Assembly: GCA_001556125.1 (NCBI GenBank)
Contig: LSIG01000046.1
Location: 124,001-188,000 of the forward strand
Length of the DNA stretch: 64,000 bases
Origin: Rhizobiales bacterium CCH10-E5
GTDB taxonomy: Bacteria; Pseudomonadota; Alphaproteobacteria; Rhizobiales; Beijerinckiaceae
Direction of reading: 5' to 3'
In this document: piece after piece, positions 34,612 to 44,988 of the stretch
Numbering within the stretch: the first letter of the stretch is position 1
How the letters are laid out: each line of letters begins with the position of its first letter
Notes under the pieces: generated by a model
The model's input: the letters and a program-made list of their open reading frames with translations, nothing else
Databases searched by the model: none
Told to the model about the DNA's origin: nothing
Position numbers and translations under genes: made by a program

Positions 34612-35877
34612 ATGAACCAGACCTCTTCCGTCGCCACCCGTCCGGCCGCCGGGTACGTCCCGGCACGGCTTGCGGCGATTGGCGCGGCGCTCCTCCTGGC
34701 ATTGCCACTCGCCATGTGGATCGCCAACCGCTCCGCCCCGCTCATGCTGGCGCTGGCGGCTGCAGCCTTCTGCGCGGCCGCGCTCGTCGAGGAAGGCTGG
34801 CCACCCTCTCTGCACCGGGCGGCAGCTCTGCTGCGCGGCCCGATCGGGCTCGCCCTGTCCGGATTCCTGCTCTGGTCCCTCGTCACGATCGCTTGGAGCC
34901 ATCGGCCGTCCGCGAGCCTCGCGGCCTGGGGCGAGTTTGCGCTGCCGCTGACCTGCGGCGTCGCCATCGCGGCATCCGGCCGCTTTCGGCCGGGCCCTGC
35001 GCTCGGCCGCGCGCTGGCGATCGTTGTGGCTGTGGCCGCCGTCATGATGATGGCGGAACTGGCCACCGGGCTCGCCATCAGGCGCGCGCTCGATATCGGC
35101 CGCCAAGTCACCTACATGTTCAATCGCCCGGTGCTGACCTGCCTCATCTTGGCTCCCGTCGCCCTGGCGGCGCTGCCATGGCAGGGACCTTCGCGGCGGT
35201 GGAGCATCGCCCTGGCCGTGCCGGTCGTCCTCGCCGTCGCCTGGGCCTGCCTCGGCTCGGAGAGCGGTGCGGCCGGGTTCGGTCTGCTCGTCCTGGTGGT
35301 TGCTGCGGCGGCGGCGCTCCTGGCCCCCCGGCTCGCCTGGGCGGCGGTCACGCTCGCCTTCGTGGCGACGATGATTCTGGCCCCCGTGGTCGGGCGTCTC
35401 GGGGACGCGGTCCTGCCGGCGGCGCTCCACGAGCGCCTCGCCAATTCCCACTCGCGCGACCGGGTCGACATCTGGCTGTCCTTCGGCGAGGCGACACTGG
35501 CCCGGCCGGTCCGCGGCGCTGGCTTCGGCACCTCGCCGACGCTCGACCGCCACCCCGTCGCCGCCGAGGTCACCGAGCCGCGCCGCCCGCTTCTGGCCGT
35601 CGGCCACCCGCACAACGCCCCGCTCCAGGCCTGGACCGAGACCGGCGGGGTCGGCGTCGTGCTGCTGACCTTCGCCGGGCTCGCCCTGCTGATGCGGCTG
35701 AGGAGTCTCCCCGGCCGCGATCTGGCACCGCGCCTCGGCCTCTTCGCCGCGGCCTTCGCCGTCGCGGCTGTGGCGCATGGCGCCTGGCAGGGCTGGTGGA
35801 TTGCAGGCCTGACCATGGCGGCGCTATGGCTGTTCCGGCTGCCCGTCGGTTCGGATACCGGGGATCGCGCGGCGTGA
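34612..35877 (+). CDS. O-antigen ligase/polymerase-like membrane protein
   Basis: A 421-residue membrane protein with about ten helices and the Wzy_C (O-antigen ligase) element GHPHNAPLQAWTETGGVG at about residues 326-343, containing the conserved His/Asn/Glu. Such proteins transfer polysaccharide to lipid A-core, or polymerise or ligate other glycans, on the periplasmic face. It stands outside any glycan cluster and is followed 9 bases later by gor, so the glycan is unknown. ATG 34612. Confidence 0.8.
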   Translation: MNQTSSVATRPAAGYVPARLAAIGAALLLALPLAMWIANRSAPLMLALAAAAFCAAALVEEGWPPSLHRAAALLRGPIGLALSGFLLWSLVTIAWSHRPSASLAAWGEFALPLTCGVAIAASGRFRPGPALGRALAIVVAVAAVMMMAELATGLAIRRALDIGRQVTYMFNRPVLTCLILAPVALAALPWQGPSRRWSIALAVPVVLAVAWACLGSESGAAGFGLLVLVVAAAAALLAPRLAWAAVTLAFVATMILAPVVGRLGDAVLPAALHERLANSHSRDRVDIWLSFGEATLARPVRGAGFGTSPTLDRHPVAAEVTEPRRPLLAVGHPHNAPLQAWTETGGVGVVLLTFAGLALLMRLRSLPGRDLAPRLGLFAAAFAVAAVAHGAWQGWWIAGLTMAALWLFRLPVGSDTGDRAA

Positions 35878-35886
35878 GAGGACATC

Positions 35887-37254
35887 ATGGCTGAATTCGA
35901 CGTCGATCTCTTCGTCATCGGGGCCGGCTCCGGCGGAACCCGCGCCGCCCGCATCGCCGCCGGCCATGGCGCCCGCGTGATGATCGCGGAGGAGGACCGC
36001 ATCGGCGGGACCTGCGTCATCCGTGGCTGCGTGCCGAAGAAGCTCTTCGTCTATGCCAGCCGCTTCGCCGAGGAGGTCGAGGACGCCGCCGGTTTCGGCT
36101 GGACGGTCCAGAAGCCCGACTTCGACTGGCCGACGCTGCGCGATGCCGTCGCCAACGAGGTCACCCGCCTCTCCGGCCTCTATCGCAAGGGGCTGGACGG
36201 CGCCGGCGTGACCATCCGCGAGGAGCGCGCCACCGTCGTCGATGCCCATACCGTGCGCCTCGCCAAAAGCGGCGAGACGATCCGCGCCCGGCACATCCTT
36301 GTCGCCACCGGCGGCTGGCCCTCCTTCGATCCGCCGATTCCCGGCGGCGAGCTCGGCATTTCCTCGAACGAGATTTTCCATCTGCCCAGCCTGCCGAAGC
36401 GCATGCTCGTCGTCGGCGGCGGCTATATCGCGCTCGAATTCGCTAGCCTCTTCGTTCGCCTCGGCGTCGAGGTCACCGTGCTCCACCGCGGCGACAACGT
36501 GTTACGCGGCTTCGACGAGGACATCCGCAACCGCCTCCGCGATGCGCTGGAGCATGCCGGCATCCGCTTCCGCCTCGGCTGCACGGTTCAGAGCATCGAA
36601 CTGCTGCCCGATGGCTGCCGCCGCGCCCATTGCGCCAGCGGCGACCCCATCGATGCCGATGTCATCCTCGTCGCGACCGGCCGCCGCCCCAACACGGCCG
36701 GCCTCGGCCTCGCCGAGGCGGGCGTCGCACTTGGATCTCTGGGCGAGGTGCTGGTCGATGACGACTCGGCCAGCAGTGTTCCCTCGATCCACGCGGTCGG
36801 CGACGTCACCAACCGCGTCAACCTGACCCCGGTCGCGATCCGCGAGGGCCACGCCTTCGCCGACACGACCTTCGGCAACAAGCCCTGGCGGACGGACCAT
36901 GGCCTGATCGCCTCGGCCGTCTTCACGACCCCGGAGATCGGCACGGTCGGCCTTTCCGAGGTCCAGGCCGCCGCGGCTGGCCACGAGTTGCGCATCTTCG
37001 AATCCGCCTTCCGGCCGATGAAGGCGACGATCTCGGGCCGCAACGAACGCGTCTATATGAAGCTCGTCGTCGACGCGAAGACCGACAAGGTGCTCGGCGT
37101 CCATATCCTCGGCCATGACGCCGGCGAGATCATCCAGGCCGTCGCCATCGCGGTGACGATGGGCGCGACCAAGGCCGATTTCGACCGCACCGTCGCGCTG
37201 CATCCGAGCGCGGCGGAGGAACTGGTGACGATGCGGACGCCCCGGGCGGGCTGA
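35887..37254 (+). CDS. gor: Glutathione-disulfide reductase
   Basis: A 455-residue FAD-dependent disulfide reductase regenerating glutathione with NADPH. FAD motif VIGAGSGGTRAARIA, redox pair Cys43 and Cys48 in GGTCVIRGCVPKKL, NAD(P)-site VVGGGYIALEFASLF, FAD-binding HAVGDVTNRVNLTPV and the C-terminal base in HPSAAEELVTM. The VIRG spacing between the cysteines is the alphaproteobacterial form. ATG 35887 has GAGAGGA upstream. The link with the preceding ligase-like gene is probably only transcriptional. Confidence 0.95.
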   Translation: MAEFDVDLFVIGAGSGGTRAARIAAGHGARVMIAEEDRIGGTCVIRGCVPKKLFVYASRFAEEVEDAAGFGWTVQKPDFDWPTLRDAVANEVTRLSGLYRKGLDGAGVTIREERATVVDAHTVRLAKSGETIRARHILVATGGWPSFDPPIPGGELGISSNEIFHLPSLPKRMLVVGGGYIALEFASLFVRLGVEVTVLHRGDNVLRGFDEDIRNRLRDALEHAGIRFRLGCTVQSIELLPDGCRRAHCASGDPIDADVILVATGRRPNTAGLGLAEAGVALGSLGEVLVDDDSASSVPSIHAVGDVTNRVNLTPVAIREGHAFADTTFGNKPWRTDHGLIASAVFTTPEIGTVGLSEVQAAAAGHELRIFESAFRPMKATISGRNERVYMKLVVDAKTDKVLGVHILGHDAGEIIQAVAIAVTMGATKADFDRTVALHPSAAEELVTMRTPRAG

Positions 37255-37637
37255 CCCGAGCCGGCGGGGGCGACGGCTTGTCCCGCGTCACCGCGAGACC
37301 TCTCGCTAACCGGGCTGCTCTTCAAGGGCGAGGATTTTATCGTGCCGGCCTGATCGGAGCAGGCGCGCAAGCCCGCCATCGGGGTTGAATCGGCGTCCGA
37401 ACCGGCTCATGCGCCATCTCATCGCCTTCAAGCGCGCTGCGACCGATCTGAATCGATTTGTCAGATGCAGCCGGCAAGTGGCTGGTCTGATTCAGCTTTC
37501 GCTAACCATGATCGGCTCGCGGCCCTGCGCTGCGGGCGCGTTCGCCATGGTGGCCTTTGCGGCGCCTTGGGTGTATAGGCGCGCCTTCGCGCTTTCGAAG
37601 AGGTTAACCCGCGCGAGCGAAGTCAGGAGCAGGACCC
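37255..37637. other. Intergenic region before the DAHP synthase gene
   Basis: 383 bases with no convincing gene. It contains AT-richer patches around 37330-37350 and 37480-37510 and must hold the promoter of the DAHP synthase gene. I see no recognisable riboswitch or trp-type leader peptide. An AGGAGC ten bases before 37638 is the ribosome-binding site. Confidence 0.5.
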
Positions 37638-39023
37638 ATGTCGGAGCGGTGGACGCCCGAGAGCTGGAGGGCCAAGCCCGTCCAGCAGATCCCGGATTAT
37701 CCGGACCAGGCAGCCCTGAGGGCGGTCGAGCAGCAGCTCGCCGGCTTTCCGCCGCTCGTTTTTGCGGGTGAGGCGCGCAAGCTGAAGAAGGCCCTCGCGA
37801 AAGTCGCAAACGGCGAGGCCTTCCTGCTCCAGGGCGGGGACTGTGCCGAAAGCTTCGGCGAGCACTCGGCCGACAACATCCGCGATTTCTTCCGGCTGTT
37901 CCTGCAGATGGCGGTGGTGCTGACCTTCGCCGGCGGCTCGCCCGTGGTGAAGGTCGGGCGCATCGCCGGCCAGTTCGCCAAGCCGCGTTCGGCTCCGACG
38001 GAGACGATCGGCGGCGTCGAGCTGCCGAGCTACAAGGGCGACATCGTCAACGACAACGCCTTCACGCCGGAAGCGCGCACGCCCGATCCGCGCCGCCAGC
38101 TCGAGGCCTATCGCCAGTCGGCGGCGACGCTCAATCTGCTGCGCGCCTTCGCCACCGGCGGCTATGCCAATCTCGACAACGCGCATCGCTGGATGCTCGG
38201 CTTCGTCAAGGATGCCCCGGCCTCCTCGCGCTACAACGAGGTCGCCGAGCGCATCACCGAGGCGCTCGACTTCATGCGCGCCATCGGCATCGACCCCGAG
38301 ACGCATCCCGAGATGCGGACGACCGATTTTTACACCAGCCATGAAGCGCTGCTGCTCGGCTACGAGCAGGCCATGACTCGCGTCGATTCGACGACGGGCG
38401 ACTGGTACGACACCTCCGGCCACATGGTCTGGATCGGCGACCGCACGCGCCAGCTCGACCATGCCCATGTCGAGTTCTTCCGCGGGATCCGCAACCCGAT
38501 CGGCCTGAAATGCGGCCCCTCGACCACGGTCGACGGCCTGCTGAAGCTCATCGACGTGCTCGACCCGCAGAACCAGGCCGGCCGGCTGACCCTCATCGGC
38601 CGCTTCGGTGCCGACAAGGTCTTCGACAACCTTCCGGCGCTGGTGCGGGCCACCAAGCGGGAAGGGCGCAATGTCGTCTGGTCTTGCGACCCGATGCACG
38701 GCAACACGGTCAAGGCCGCCAGCGGCTACAAGACCCGCCCCTTCGACCTGATCACGACCGAGGTGAAGAACTTCTTCGCCGTCCACCAGGCCGAGGGCAC
38801 CCATGCCGGCGGCCTGCATCTCGAGATGACCGGCAAGAACGTCACCGAATGCACCGGTGGAGCGCGCGGCATGACCGATGCCGACCTGAACGACCGCTAC
38901 CACACGGTCTGCGATCCCCGCCTGAACGCAGAGCAGGCGCTGGAGCTGGCCTTCCTCGTGGCCGAACTGGTCAAGCGCGAGCGGGCCGGCCGCGCCCGGC
39001 CGGAGGTCGAGGCTGCCGAGTGA
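37638..39023 (+). CDS. aroG: Class II 3-deoxy-7-phosphoheptulonate synthase
   Basis: A 461-residue plant/Mycobacterium-type DAHP synthase, the first step of the shikimate pathway (PEP + erythrose 4-phosphate). Motifs: [10 protein letters not shown] (metal Cys), [27 protein letters not shown] (PEP site), [10 protein letters not shown] (metal His) and [11 protein letters not shown] (metal Glu). Class II enzymes are the norm in this order. ATG 37638 with AGGAGC upstream. A good bidirectional terminator follows. Confidence 0.96.
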   Translation: MSERWTPESWRAKPVQQIPDYPDQAALRAVEQQLAGFPPLVFAGEARKLKKALAKVANGEAFLLQGGDCAESFGEHSADNIRDFFRLFLQMAVVLTFAGGSPVVKVGRIAGQFAKPRSAPTETIGGVELPSYKGDIVNDNAFTPEARTPDPRRQLEAYRQSAATLNLLRAFATGGYANLDNAHRWMLGFVKDAPASSRYNEVAERITEALDFMRAIGIDPETHPEMRTTDFYTSHEALLLGYEQAMTRVDSTTGDWYDTSGHMVWIGDRTRQLDHAHVEFFRGIRNPIGLKCGPSTTVDGLLKLIDVLDPQNQAGRLTLIGRFGADKVFDNLPALVRATKREGRNVVWSCDPMHGNTVKAASGYKTRPFDLITTEVKNFFAVHQAEGTHAGGLHLEMTGKNVTECTGGARGMTDADLNDRYHTVCDPRLNAEQALELAFLVAELVKRERAGRARPEVEAAE

Positions 39024-39050
39024 GCGCCCACCCACTTGGGGTTCAAACGA

Positions 39051-39081
39051 AAAGGCCGGGGCGCGTCGCCCCGGCCTTTTT
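39051..39081. terminator. Bidirectional Rho-independent terminator
   Basis: A 13-bp stem AAAGGCCGGGGCG/CGCCCCGGCCTTT with a 3-base loop, ending TTTTT on the plus strand and CCTTTTCG on the minus strand. It serves the DAHP synthase gene and the convergent porin gene. Confidence 0.92.
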
Positions 39082-39104
39082 CATGTCGGCGATCGGTTGC
39101 CGGG

Positions 39105-39992
39105 TCAGAACTTCAGCGCGGCGGCGACGCGGCCGGTATTGATCGTCGTGGTCGTGCCCTCGACATCGGCGAAGCGAACGATCTGGTACTCGGCGCGCAG
39201 GAACAGGTTGTCCGTCAGCGCCATGTCGATACCGCCGCCTGCGGTCAGGCCGAAGCCGTAAACATTGCTCTTGGTGGAGCCGACGCGGAGCGGATAGCCC
39301 GCCGCGACCACGTTGTTCTCGATCGCGCCCGTCACCGGGTTGGTGCGGGTGAAGCGCCAGGTCGCGTCGATCGTCGAGGTCGTGTCGAAGCGGCCTACCG
39401 CGCCGCCGATGGTCGCGAAGGGCATGATCCGGCCATAGGCCCAGCCCATGCGGATGCGCGCGGTGGCATAATCCTTCAACTCTGCACCGTGGCGGGTCGT
39501 CAGCGTGTAGTCGTTGACCGTGCCGTCGGAAGTCGTGCTGCGTCGTCCGATGAAGTCGCTGATGAGGTAATTGTGGTTCGACCGGGTATAGTCTGCCTCC
39601 AGGCCGAGGATCACGTCGCCGAAAGTGAAATTGTAGCCGGTAAAGCCGAAGAAGGTCGCGCCACTGTCGGTCTTCGAGGGCAGGTTGCCCACCAGATTGC
39701 CCATGTTCACCTCGCTGCCGAGCAGCGTGTTGCGATAGGCGTAGTTGGCGAGGTTCTGAAGCCCGTTGCCGGGCTCGAACTTGGTGGACGAGAGGCCGGA
39801 GCCGCCGCCGAAATAGAAGCCCGACCACTTCGCGTAGCTGTCGAACTCGGGCGCGGGCGGAGCGTCGTCGATCTGCGAGCCGCGGAGCACCGGATAGTCG
39901 GCGGCAAAGGCGCCGCCCGCGGTGATTACAGTGCCAGCCACAAAGACGGCGGCAAGGGCTGCGGCTGGTCGATGGATGAAGCGGGTACGCAT
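39105..39992 (-). CDS. Outer-membrane beta-barrel protein (Omp25/31-like porin family)
   Basis: A 295-residue protein with a signal peptide (about 1-30, AFA-A), a proline-rich start to the mature part, WSGFYFGGGSG and alternating beta strands with aromatic girdles. It ends in Phe, as Bam-assembled barrels do. This is the Omp25/Omp31 type common in Rhizobiales. ATG 39992 has GGAGA eight bases upstream. It is probably a structural outer-membrane protein; pore activity is not shown. Confidence 0.9.
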   Translation of the reverse strand: MRTRFIHRPAAALAAVFVAGTVITAGGAFAADYPVLRGSQIDDAPPAPEFDSYAKWSGFYFGGGSGLSSTKFEPGNGLQNLANYAYRNTLLGSEVNMGNLVGNLPSKTDSGATFFGFTGYNFTFGDVILGLEADYTRSNHNYLISDFIGRRSTTSDGTVNDYTLTTRHGAELKDYATARIRMGWAYGRIMPFATIGGAVGRFDTTSTIDATWRFTRTNPVTGAIENNVVAAGYPLRVGSTKSNVYGFGLTAGGGIDMALTDNLFLRAEYQIVRFADVEGTTTTINTGRVAAALKF

Positions 39993-40052
39993 GGTCGTTT
40001 CTCCGAACGACGGCCGGCAGTCTTGCAGGAGCGGCACGTACCCGATTCATGC

Positions 40053-40081
40053 GCGCTTAACCCTAACGCGAGGTTAAGCGC
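40053..40081. promoter_or_regulatory. Perfect 10-bp inverted repeat in a divergent promoter region
   Basis: GCGCTTAACC (40053-40062) and its exact reverse complement (40072-40081) with a 9-base spacer, between the divergent porin gene (start 39992) and the NAD-synthetase-like gene (start 40145). The position and symmetry fit an operator; it has no T tract and does not follow any gene end. Confidence 0.5.
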
Positions 40082-40144
40082 AGCCCCGTCGGGCCCTGTG
40101 GCACGCGATTGCCGGGCCGAAGCGGTCGCGCTACAGCCCCCGCC

Positions 40145-41770
40145 ATGACCGAACGCTCCTTCCGCCTCGCCCTCGCGCAGACGAGTCCGCTCCCCGGGGA
40201 CGTGGCAGGCAATGTCGCGATGATCCGTGCCGCACGGGCGAGGGCGGCGACAGCTGGAGCGGATCTGGTCTTGTTTCCGGCCGCGGCCTTGGCCGGGACG
40301 TCCTCGGCGGCTCTGCTGCGGCGGCCGGCCTTTCTCGATACCTGCCGGCGGGCCTGCGAGGATCTGGCGCGCGAGACCGCTGATGGCGGGCCGGCGCTGT
40401 TGCTCGGCTTGCCCTGGCGCGAGGACGCTTCCCTCTACGCGGCTCAGGCGCTGCTCGATGGCGGCCTCATTCAGGCCGTGCGCTTTCAGGTGGCGGTCGG
40501 CGGCTCTGTATCCGCACCCTTCGAGGCGGGGCCTCTGCCCGGGCCCGTGCCCTTCCGGGGCCTGCTGCGCCTGGGCCTCGTTTCCGGCGACGATCTTGCG
40601 GATGAGGAGGTCCCGGAATGCCTCGCCGAGACGGGGGCCGAGTTGCTGCTGTCTTCCGCCGCCGCGGTCTACCGGCGGGGCGGCGCCGACCACCGCCTCA
40701 ACCGCACCGTCGCGCGGGTCGTCGAGACAGGCCTTCCGCTAGTCTGGCTGAATGCCGTCGGCGGCGGTGAAGAGGGCATCTGCGACGGCGCCTCCTTCGT
40801 GCTCGCCGCCGACCGCAGCCTGACGCATCAACTGCCCGCCTTCCGCGACGCGCTCACCGTCACCCGATGGACCCGTCGCGGCGGCGTCTGGGTCTGCGAA
40901 CCCGGCGAGGCGATCCCGCTGGAGGCCGGCGACGAGGCGGATTATGCCGCCTGCATGCTCGGCCTGCGCGAGCATCTCCGGCTTGCGCCTGAGACGGGCG
41001 TTCTCGTCGAATTCAACGACGAGGCAAGCCTTCTCGGTTCGGCGCTGGCTGTGGATGCGCTGGGGCCGGAGCGGGTCGCGGCGGTCCGACTGGCTGGCGG
41101 GAACCCTGGGGGATTGGCCGCGACCGAGGCTGAGGCCGCCGCCGCTGCGCTGGGCCTTTCCCTGAGGGCGATCCCCGTCTCCGAAGTGGCAGGGGCGGTC
41201 GCCGAGGCGCTGACGGCCGCGGGCCTGCCCGGACCACGAGACGCGACGACAGTGGCCCGCACCGCCTTGCTCTCCGCCCTTGCGCGGGGCATGGGCCGCT
41301 GCCTGCTCGCGCCGGCGGCTCGCCATGCCACCTGTGGGCTGGAGGCGATCGGCGACCTCAATCCCGTCGGCGATCTGTCGCATGCCGAGATCACGCGCCT
41401 GCTGGATCTGCGCCGCCGCTGGAAACCCGCGGAGGCGCTCGGGCCAGACCGTCTATCGCTGGGCGCTGTGCCCCCGAGCCCCGAAGCGCTGCGCCGGGAG
41501 GCCGTCCTGGGCGCGCTCGGAGCGGGAGAGCGCGTGTCCGATATCGTCGCGGCCGGCCATGAGGCCTCCGCCGTGATGGCGCTCCAGCAGGAGGCCCGGG
41601 CCGCCGCCGCCGTTGCCCGGCGGGCGCCGCCGTCGATCAGGCTGACCGATCAGCAAGAGGCATGGCCGGCGCGCCACGGCTTCGTCGATGACGGAGAGCC
41701 AGCCTATCGTCCCGATGAGGCGCTGGTGAAGGGCGTCGGCCGCAGCGGCGGCGACAGCATCGATTTCTGA
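40145..41770 (+). CDS. Degenerate glutamine-dependent NAD synthetase homologue (probable pseudoenzyme)
   Basis: A 541-residue two-domain protein colinear with NadE: nitrilase-type domain (about 1-260), then synthetase domain. Catalytic residues are gone. The glutaminase Glu (FPE) is Ala46 in FPAAALAG, the lysine region has no Lys, and the Cys of VPICEDIW is Gly148 in LVSGDDL. In the synthetase half the SGGxDS ATP loop is EFNDEAS (about 289-295), and the NKSE site is also lost. Fold markers survive: CLAETGAELLL, AVDALGPERV and DLNPVGDL. The frame is intact. ATG 40145. It can scarcely make NAD; a regulatory or binding role, or slow decay, is possible. Confidence 0.85.
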   Translation: MTERSFRLALAQTSPLPGDVAGNVAMIRAARARAATAGADLVLFPAAALAGTSSAALLRRPAFLDTCRRACEDLARETADGGPALLLGLPWREDASLYAAQALLDGGLIQAVRFQVAVGGSVSAPFEAGPLPGPVPFRGLLRLGLVSGDDLADEEVPECLAETGAELLLSSAAAVYRRGGADHRLNRTVARVVETGLPLVWLNAVGGGEEGICDGASFVLAADRSLTHQLPAFRDALTVTRWTRRGGVWVCEPGEAIPLEAGDEADYAACMLGLREHLRLAPETGVLVEFNDEASLLGSALAVDALGPERVAAVRLAGGNPGGLAATEAEAAAAALGLSLRAIPVSEVAGAVAEALTAAGLPGPRDATTVARTALLSALARGMGRCLLAPAARHATCGLEAIGDLNPVGDLSHAEITRLLDLRRRWKPAEALGPDRLSLGAVPPSPEALRREAVLGALGAGERVSDIVAAGHEASAVMALQQEARAAAAVARRAPPSIRLTDQQEAWPARHGFVDDGEPAYRPDEALVKGVGRSGGDSIDF

Positions 41771-41786
41771 AGAAGGCGCTCGGGCC

Positions 41787-43268
41787 TCAGTGGACGGCAG
41801 CCGGCCCCGCATCGGCCTTGTCGTGCCGCCCGAAGCGGTCGACCATCGTCGCGCTGGCCTCGTTGAGGCCGAGCACCTCGACCTCCGCGCCGTTCTTGCG
41901 CAGGCGCAGCACCACCTTGTCGAGCGCGCCGATCGCCGAAATGTCCCAGAAATGCGCATGCGTCAGGTCGATCGTCACGCGCGCGGGCCGCTCGTCCAAG
42001 GAAAAATCGCGGAGAAAGCTCTCGACCGAGGCGAAGAAGATCTGGCCGCGGACCATATAGGTCACGGCCGTGCCATCCGCGCTGTTGCGCTTCTCTACGG
42101 CGACGAGGCGCGCGACCTTGCCGGCGAAGAACACGCCCGACAAAAGCACGCCGACGAGCACGCCCTTGGCGAGGTCATGCGTTGCCACCACGGTCGTCAC
42201 CGTCGCCAGCATGACGATCGAGGAGGGCAGCGGGTTGCTGCGCAGGTCGAGGATCGACCGCCAGGAGAAGGTGCCGATCGAGACCATGATCATCACCGCG
42301 ACCAGGGCGGCCATGGGGATGATCCGCACGAGATCGTCGAGCACAAGGATCAGGAAGAGCAGGAAGGCCCCGGCCACGAACGTCGAGAGCCGGCTGCGCC
42401 CGCCCGAGGTCACGTTGATCACGGACTGGCCGATCATGGCGCAGCCGCCCATGCCGCCGATCAGCGCCGAGGCGATGTTGCTCGCGCCCTGGCCGTAGCA
42501 TTCCTGGCTCTTGTTGCTGGTCGTCTCGGTCATGTCGTCGACGATCTGCGCCGTCAGCAGGGACTCCAGCAGCCCCACCGCCGCCAGCGCGACCGAATAG
42601 GGAAAGATGATCCGCAGCGTCTCGAAGGTCAGCGGCACCTGCGGCAGCGCGAAGACCGGCAGCGTCGAGGGCAGTTCCCCGAGATCGCCGACCGTGCGCA
42701 GATCCAGGCCGAGACCCCAGGCCAGCGCCGTCAGAACGACTATGGCGACGAGCGGGGAGGGGATGGCTTTCGTCAGATAGGGGAAGAGATAGATGATCGC
42801 GAGGCCGCCTGCGATCATCGCATAGGTCAGCGACGGCACGCCGATCAGCTCTGGCAGCTGCGCCATGAAGATCAGGATGGCGAGCGCGTTGACGAAGCCG
42901 GTGATGACCGATCGCGAGACGAAGCTCATCAGGCGCCCGAGCCGGAGCGCGCCGGCCCCGAGCTGGATCAGACCCATCAGGATCGTCGCGGCGAAGAGAT
43001 AGGGCAGGCCGTGTTCCTTCACCAGCGTGACCATCAGCACCGCGGTGGCGGCGGTTGCCGCCGAAATCATGCCCGGCCGCCCGCCGGCGAAGGCCGACAC
43101 GCAGGCGATGGCGAAGGAGGCGAAGAGCCCGACCTTGGGGTCGACGCCGGCGATCACCGAGAACCCGATCGCCTCGGGGATCAGCGCGAGCGCCACGACG
43201 ACGCCCGAGAGAATGTCCCCCCGGATGTTGGAGAACCATTCGCGGCGATAGGCAGAGAGTCTGGTCAT
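41787..43268 (-). CDS. SulP family anion transporter with STAS domain
   Basis: A 493-residue inner-membrane protein. The SLC26/SulP transmembrane domain (about 15-385) has [20 protein letters not shown] in helix 1 and the [20 protein letters not shown] region; a shortened C-terminal STAS domain follows (about 395-485). It carries sulfate, bicarbonate or a similar anion; no carbonic anhydrase or cys gene is adjacent to decide which. ATG 43268. Its stop is 16 bases from that of the convergent NAD-synthetase-like gene. Confidence 0.92.
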   Translation of the reverse strand: MTRLSAYRREWFSNIRGDILSGVVVALALIPEAIGFSVIAGVDPKVGLFASFAIACVSAFAGGRPGMISAATAATAVLMVTLVKEHGLPYLFAATILMGLIQLGAGALRLGRLMSFVSRSVITGFVNALAILIFMAQLPELIGVPSLTYAMIAGGLAIIYLFPYLTKAIPSPLVAIVVLTALAWGLGLDLRTVGDLGELPSTLPVFALPQVPLTFETLRIIFPYSVALAAVGLLESLLTAQIVDDMTETTSNKSQECYGQGASNIASALIGGMGGCAMIGQSVINVTSGGRSRLSTFVAGAFLLFLILVLDDLVRIIPMAALVAVMIMVSIGTFSWRSILDLRSNPLPSSIVMLATVTTVVATHDLAKGVLVGVLLSGVFFAGKVARLVAVEKRNSADGTAVTYMVRGQIFFASVESFLRDFSLDERPARVTIDLTHAHFWDISAIGALDKVVLRLRKNGAEVEVLGLNEASATMVDRFGRHDKADAGPAAVH

Positions 43269-43511
43269 AGGGAACCCATGAGCGATCGGAGCCCGCGGTG
43301 CGCGCAGGTTTCAGCTGGATCGGCAGTTGGGTTGTCCGGCGGATCGGCGGCCGGAAGAGCCACCCGGATTTTCACCGGGTCCGGTCGAATGCCATCACTC
43401 AGCCATGGATCATGCTGCGTCGCAATAGGCCGGGATGCGCCGCAGCATGCTTTCTGCACATGACGCCGGGGACGATTGTCGCTGCCGGCCAAAAGCGCCA
43501 TAAGCGCCGCC

Positions 43512-44870
43512 ATGACCAGCTCCGCGCCGTCCCGCCCGCCGCTCCTGCGCTTCGCGCCTTCGCCGACGGGCTATCTCCACATCGGCAATGCCCGCTCCGC
43601 CCTGTTCAACGGGCTCTATGCGCGCCGCCACGGCGGGCGCTTCATGCTGCGTTACGACGACACCGATCTCGCACGCTCGAAGCCGGAATATGCCGAAGCC
43701 ATCGCCGAGGACCTCGCCTGGCTCGGCATCACGCCCGATCTCGTCATCAGCCAGTCGCAGCGCCTCTCGCTCTACGATGCCGCGGCGGAGGATCTGCGCG
43801 CCGCAGGCCGGCTCTACCCCTGCTATGAGACCGCCGACGAGCTCGACCGGCGCCGCAAGCGCCAGCTCGCCCGCGGCCTGCCGCCGATCTACGACCGCGC
43901 CGCGCTGAAGCTCACCGCCGAGGACCGGGCGAAGCTCGAGGCGGAAGGCCGCCGGCCGCACTGGCGCTTCCTGCTCGAGCCGCGCGTCGTCGCCTGGACC
44001 GACCTGATCCGCGGCGACGCCCATGTCGACTGCGCCTCGCTCTCCGACCAGGTGCTGATCCGCGAGGACGGCAGCTATCTCTACCATCTGCCCTCTGTGG
44101 TGGACGACGCCGCGACCGGCGTGACCCACATCATCCGCGGCGAGGACCACGTCACCAATACTGCGGTGCATATCCAGATCTTCCAGGCGCTGGGGGCGGC
44201 GCTGCCGGCCTTCGGCCACCACAACCTGCTGACCACGGCGAGCGGCGAGGGATTGTCCAAGCGCCTCGGCCATCTCTCGCTGCGCGGCCTGCGCGAGGCC
44301 GGCGTCGAGCCGCTGGCGGTGGCGGCGCTGGCCACCCTGACCGGCTCCTCGGACGCCGTGCGCCCGGTCGCCAGTCTCGACGAACTGGCGGGTCTGGTCG
44401 ATCTCGCCCATGTTTCGCGCGCACCGGCCAAGTTCGACGAGCACGATCTCGACACGCTCAGCGCCCGCACCCTGCATCAGCTGCCCTATCAGGCGGTCGC
44501 AGGGCGGCTCGCGGCGCTCGGTATCGGCGGAGGCGAGCCCTTCTGGCTCGCGATCCGTAGCAACCTATCGAAGCTCGACGAAGCGCGGCTCTGGGACGAT
44601 GTCGTGCGCGGGCCGATCCAGCCCGTCATCACGGACCCCGATTTCGCCGAAACGGCGGCCTCGCTCCTGCCGGCGGAGCCCTTCGACGCGACGACCTGGA
44701 AGAGCTGGACGGCCGCTGTCCAGGCCGCCACCGGCGCCAAGGGCAAAGCCCTGTTCATGCCGCTTCGCCAGGCCCTGACCGCGCAGGATCACGGGCCCGA
44801 GCTGGCGGCGCTGCTGCCGCTGATCGGGCGGGACAAGGCGTTGCGGCGGCTGAAGGGCGAGAGCGCCTGA
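43512..44870 (+). CDS. gltX: Glutamate--tRNA ligase
   Basis: A 452-residue class I aminoacyl-tRNA synthetase. The HIGH signature is HIGN in [18 protein letters not shown], and the KMSKS equivalent is [30 protein letters not shown] is a strong GluRS element. The anticodon-binding part is helical, and the protein is shorter than the 470-500 residues of many GluRS. Hyphomicrobiales often carry two GluRS genes, one of them glutamylating tRNA-Gln; which one this is cannot be told. ATG 43512; an in-frame start at 43476 is less conserved. Confidence 0.94.
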   Translation: MTSSAPSRPPLLRFAPSPTGYLHIGNARSALFNGLYARRHGGRFMLRYDDTDLARSKPEYAEAIAEDLAWLGITPDLVISQSQRLSLYDAAAEDLRAAGRLYPCYETADELDRRRKRQLARGLPPIYDRAALKLTAEDRAKLEAEGRRPHWRFLLEPRVVAWTDLIRGDAHVDCASLSDQVLIREDGSYLYHLPSVVDDAATGVTHIIRGEDHVTNTAVHIQIFQALGAALPAFGHHNLLTTASGEGLSKRLGHLSLRGLREAGVEPLAVAALATLTGSSDAVRPVASLDELAGLVDLAHVSRAPAKFDEHDLDTLSARTLHQLPYQAVAGRLAALGIGGGEPFWLAIRSNLSKLDEARLWDDVVRGPIQPVITDPDFAETAASLLPAEPFDATTWKSWTAAVQAATGAKGKALFMPLRQALTAQDHGPELAALLPLIGRDKALRRLKGESA

Positions 44871-44881
44871 ACGCGACCGTC

Positions 44882-44967
44882 ATTCTCGGGCGCTGCAAGG
44901 CAGCGACCCGAGAATCTCATGACCAGCAGATACGGGTTTGCGAGATGGTCGGGGCAAGCCCGACCAT
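44882..44967. repeat. Two adjacent palindromic hairpins between convergent genes
   Basis: First hairpin ATTCTCGGGCGCTG... with CAGCGACCCGAGAAT (about 44882-44914, one bulged base). Second, perfect: ATGGTCGGG (44945-44953) with CCCGACCAT (44959-44967), 5-base loop. They lie between gltX and the convergent MFS gene and may terminate both. Confidence 0.8.
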
Positions 44968-44988
44968 GACGCCCTGCTCCTGTCCCGC

